64,000 bases of DNA from positions 1 through 64,000 of the forward strand of contig QVRM01003942.1 in NCBI GenBank assembly GCA_003439945.1, in the 5' to 3' direction. Below are positions 62,314-64,000 of the stretch, in pieces. The notes beneath the pieces are model-generated. The model saw only the letters and a program-made list of their open reading frames with translations. It ran no database searches and was not told the DNA's origin. The position numbers and the translations under genes were made by a program. Source of the stretch: Dermanyssus gallinae (lineage: Eukaryota > Arthropoda > Arachnida > Mesostigmata > Dermanyssidae). Within the stretch, counting starts at the first letter, position 1; the number at the start of each line of letters is the position of its first letter.

Positions 62314-62575
62314 GTGGAGACCCTTGACAAATACGGTCCTGGTCATTCCAGAAAATAACAAGTTTCTGCCTGTTCTCACCAACGCTACCTGCTATAAAGG
62401 CGAACGTGCTCAAAAGCCCCGGTTGACCTCGGACACCTTCGAGTGGCTCTTCCGAGTGCGTCACCTGAAAGACCTCGGCTACCTCGATCACTTCATTTCT
62501 ATTCAAGTTCATATTCGTCAGGGCCGCTACTCGAAAAGCTATATACAAACGTTGTGCAAACACTACCACGGTTGA
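62314..62575 (+). CDS. TRAF-like gene, last exon
   Basis: The frame from TGG at 62315 to TGA at 62573 reads WRPLTNTVLVIPENNKF, TCYKGERAQKPRLTSD and HLKDLGYLDHFISIQVHI, like the end of a MATH/TRAF-C domain (WPxxxxVxF, RPxLTSD, DLxxxGYLxDDxxxIxV). AATAAA at 62865-62870 supports a 3' end. The acceptor CGCCTTAG at 62306-62313 leaves this frame 2 bases out of phase with exon 2, so a small exon is missing between them, the acceptor is elsewhere, or there is an indel. Confidence 0.5.
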
Positions 62576-62864
62576 CTCTGAACACTATCAGCTATTTTGT
62601 GTATGCATGTCGGCATTTGTCCTCTTAGATCATCTCGTTACGTAGGAAAGTAAGGGCCTCGAAGCGTCACAAAAACGTTTTTTACCCTCCGTTTGAGTGC
62701 ATTGCGTTTATAGATTTCGTTCTAGGGCACAGTGACATGTTTCACGGAACAAATGTAGTTGTATATAATGTAAATAATTTATAATGGCTTGATATGTGAT
62801 GTGGTGTGGCAGCGAGAGTTCTGCCATATTTTTCGCACGTTTGGTCGCAGATGTAACGTAACCT

Positions 62865-62870
62865 AATAAA
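62865..62870 (+). terminator. Poly(A) signal of the TRAF-like gene
   Basis: AATAAA about 290 bases after the TGA at 62573. Confidence 0.45.
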
Positions 62871-64000
62871 GGACTGGGTACCATCCACTGTTACAGCCTC
62901 ACGTGCTGCTAAATAGTACTTTTTATAAGGATGTGGAAACCTAGCGAAGTGACGGTTAGCAAAAAGGTTAAGCCTCTAAAAGTACCGGCTATCCTCAGAT
63001 TTAGTGCGGGTATGTTTGCTGAGAACTCAAAATGTGCGCGTTTTTTTATCTATTGACAAAACTGCTGTGTCACAGTATCTACGTGTTTTATAAAAAAGAA
63101 AAGAAAATTATGTTAGGAAATCATTTCAACAAGGCATGATGCTTTGGACCGCGTTCGAGCCTTTACACTTGTACTACTCTTTAGACGCGAATTAAACAAG
63201 TGGTTTACAAAACCAAAGGTGTCTAAATCATTGCGTATACGACGTACATAACGTATAATGATGATCGCTGCTGTATTATATACTATATTGTTGTATTATA
63301 TTTATTATATGAACCGAATTATATTATGTGACCGTATTATAGGCATAGTCGTTATCTATTGTGTGAGCTTGTGATAGTGATGACATCTTTGTATTCATAC
63401 AATTTACTATGTTGTTGCTAGATCAATGTTTATATTAGACGTGCTTATTGTATGCTATTTTCTAAACTAAAGTGTTATAGGGCGCCGTTCCGTCAATAAA
63501 CAGCAATCTGAATCGTGATTGTTGCTAACCCGTTTGCCTGGATGTGTTAGAGACATTGGCGATGTTTCCCATTTGATAAATTAAGAACTAGCGAAGAAAG
63601 GGCACAAGATCGCGTAGTGGCGGAACATCTAGACATCTAGATCTCCATTCGCACAAAACCTTTCGCACGAAATAGTGTGTGCAGGGCCTATATCTGCGCA
63701 CTGCACACACATTATATAGGTGCGCAACTACCAGCACCATCTTGTGTGTTACACACTTGGACTTCATTAAGCCGGTGGCTGATGACCTTGCTGCACATTC
63801 CGCTCGCCTTATTGCGCATATTAGATGTGTATTTATGCCAACTACAATGCGGTTCGGGCATACATCATTGGAAGACCATCTGGAACGAATTGACTCCAAA
63901 AAGGCCCGCAAGTATTGTCCGGACGGAGGAAATACCAATCAGTAGAACTGACACCCGAAGACATTGAACCAGCATTGGGAAGCATTCCTGCCGGACCATC
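62871..64000. other. No firm gene; possible LINE start at right edge
   Basis: No motif to 63590. At 63680-63945 and onward, plus-strand frames read LIAHIRCVFMPTTMRFGHTS and then, past two stops, LTPEDIEPALGSIPAGP, which could be the pre-RT region of an RLE-type or other LINE that runs out of the window. Confidence 0.3.

Noticed and set aside
62276..62569. 97-codon minus-strand ORF
   Set aside because: Antisense to the exon with TRAF-like motifs; no motif of its own, though its composition is plausible.

Overview
The window is eukaryotic genomic DNA. It has long introns with GT/AG borders, many (AT)n and trinucleotide microsatellites, AATAAA poly(A) signals and a large load of decayed retrotransposons and DNA transposons. 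The content (R1-clade, CR1-like and Gypsy retroelements, Tc1/mariner transposons, a xylosyltransferase carrying a WSC domain) points to an arthropod. A mite or other arachnid is my guess, from general character only.

The main gene is a complete peptide O-xylosyltransferase (oxt family) on the minus strand, from an ATG at 45345 to a TAA at 9381. I could place 16 coding exons by homology and splice sites. Every junction keeps reading phase and the joined product is 925 residues, the normal size for the family. The protein has a type II signal anchor (exon 1), a stem (exons 2-3), a WSC domain (exons 4-5), the GT14 catalytic domain (exons 6-11) and the xylosyltransferase C-terminal domain (exons 12-16). 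It is the Golgi enzyme that starts glycosaminoglycan chains on proteoglycan core proteins.

Its introns hold most of the mobile elements. Intron 15 has CR1-like copies in convergent orientation and a short R1-like 3' fragment with a visible target-site duplication. Intron 13 has a near-complete R1-clade LINE (15.2-20.9 kb) with two ORFs linked by a TAATG overlap, and a tRNA-like sequence beside its 5' end. Introns 11-12 have mariner and Tc1-like remnants and a palindromic MITE-like sequence. Intron 6 has a remnant of a LINE family that ends in a restriction-like-endonuclease (RLE)-like domain. Intron 5 has an R1-like copy and a 33-bp minisatellite. Intron 2 has Gypsy and CR1/RTE-like RT fragments. 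Intron 1 has a LINE 3' end joined to a SINE and two tandem RLE-type copies with (TTA)n tails.

The left 5 kb is rich in compound trinucleotide repeats, like a long 5' UTR or promoter region, with one weak ORF at 4625-4969. From 45.4 to 59 kb there are SINEs, more LINE fragments, a relatively intact RLE-type C-terminal ORF (51.2-52.1 kb) and one well-formed minus-strand exon of unknown family (55120-55318). From 59.4 to 62.9 kb there is a plus-strand gene with a coiled coil, a membrane segment and a TRAF/MATH-like domain in three exons; the last junction does not keep phase as I read it.

I saw no CRISPR array, rRNA or bacterial-type system. The most interesting items are the fully resolved xylosyltransferase with a DFD in place of the usual DWD motif, the membrane-anchored TRAF-like gene, and the RLE-type retroelement family with TTA tails.
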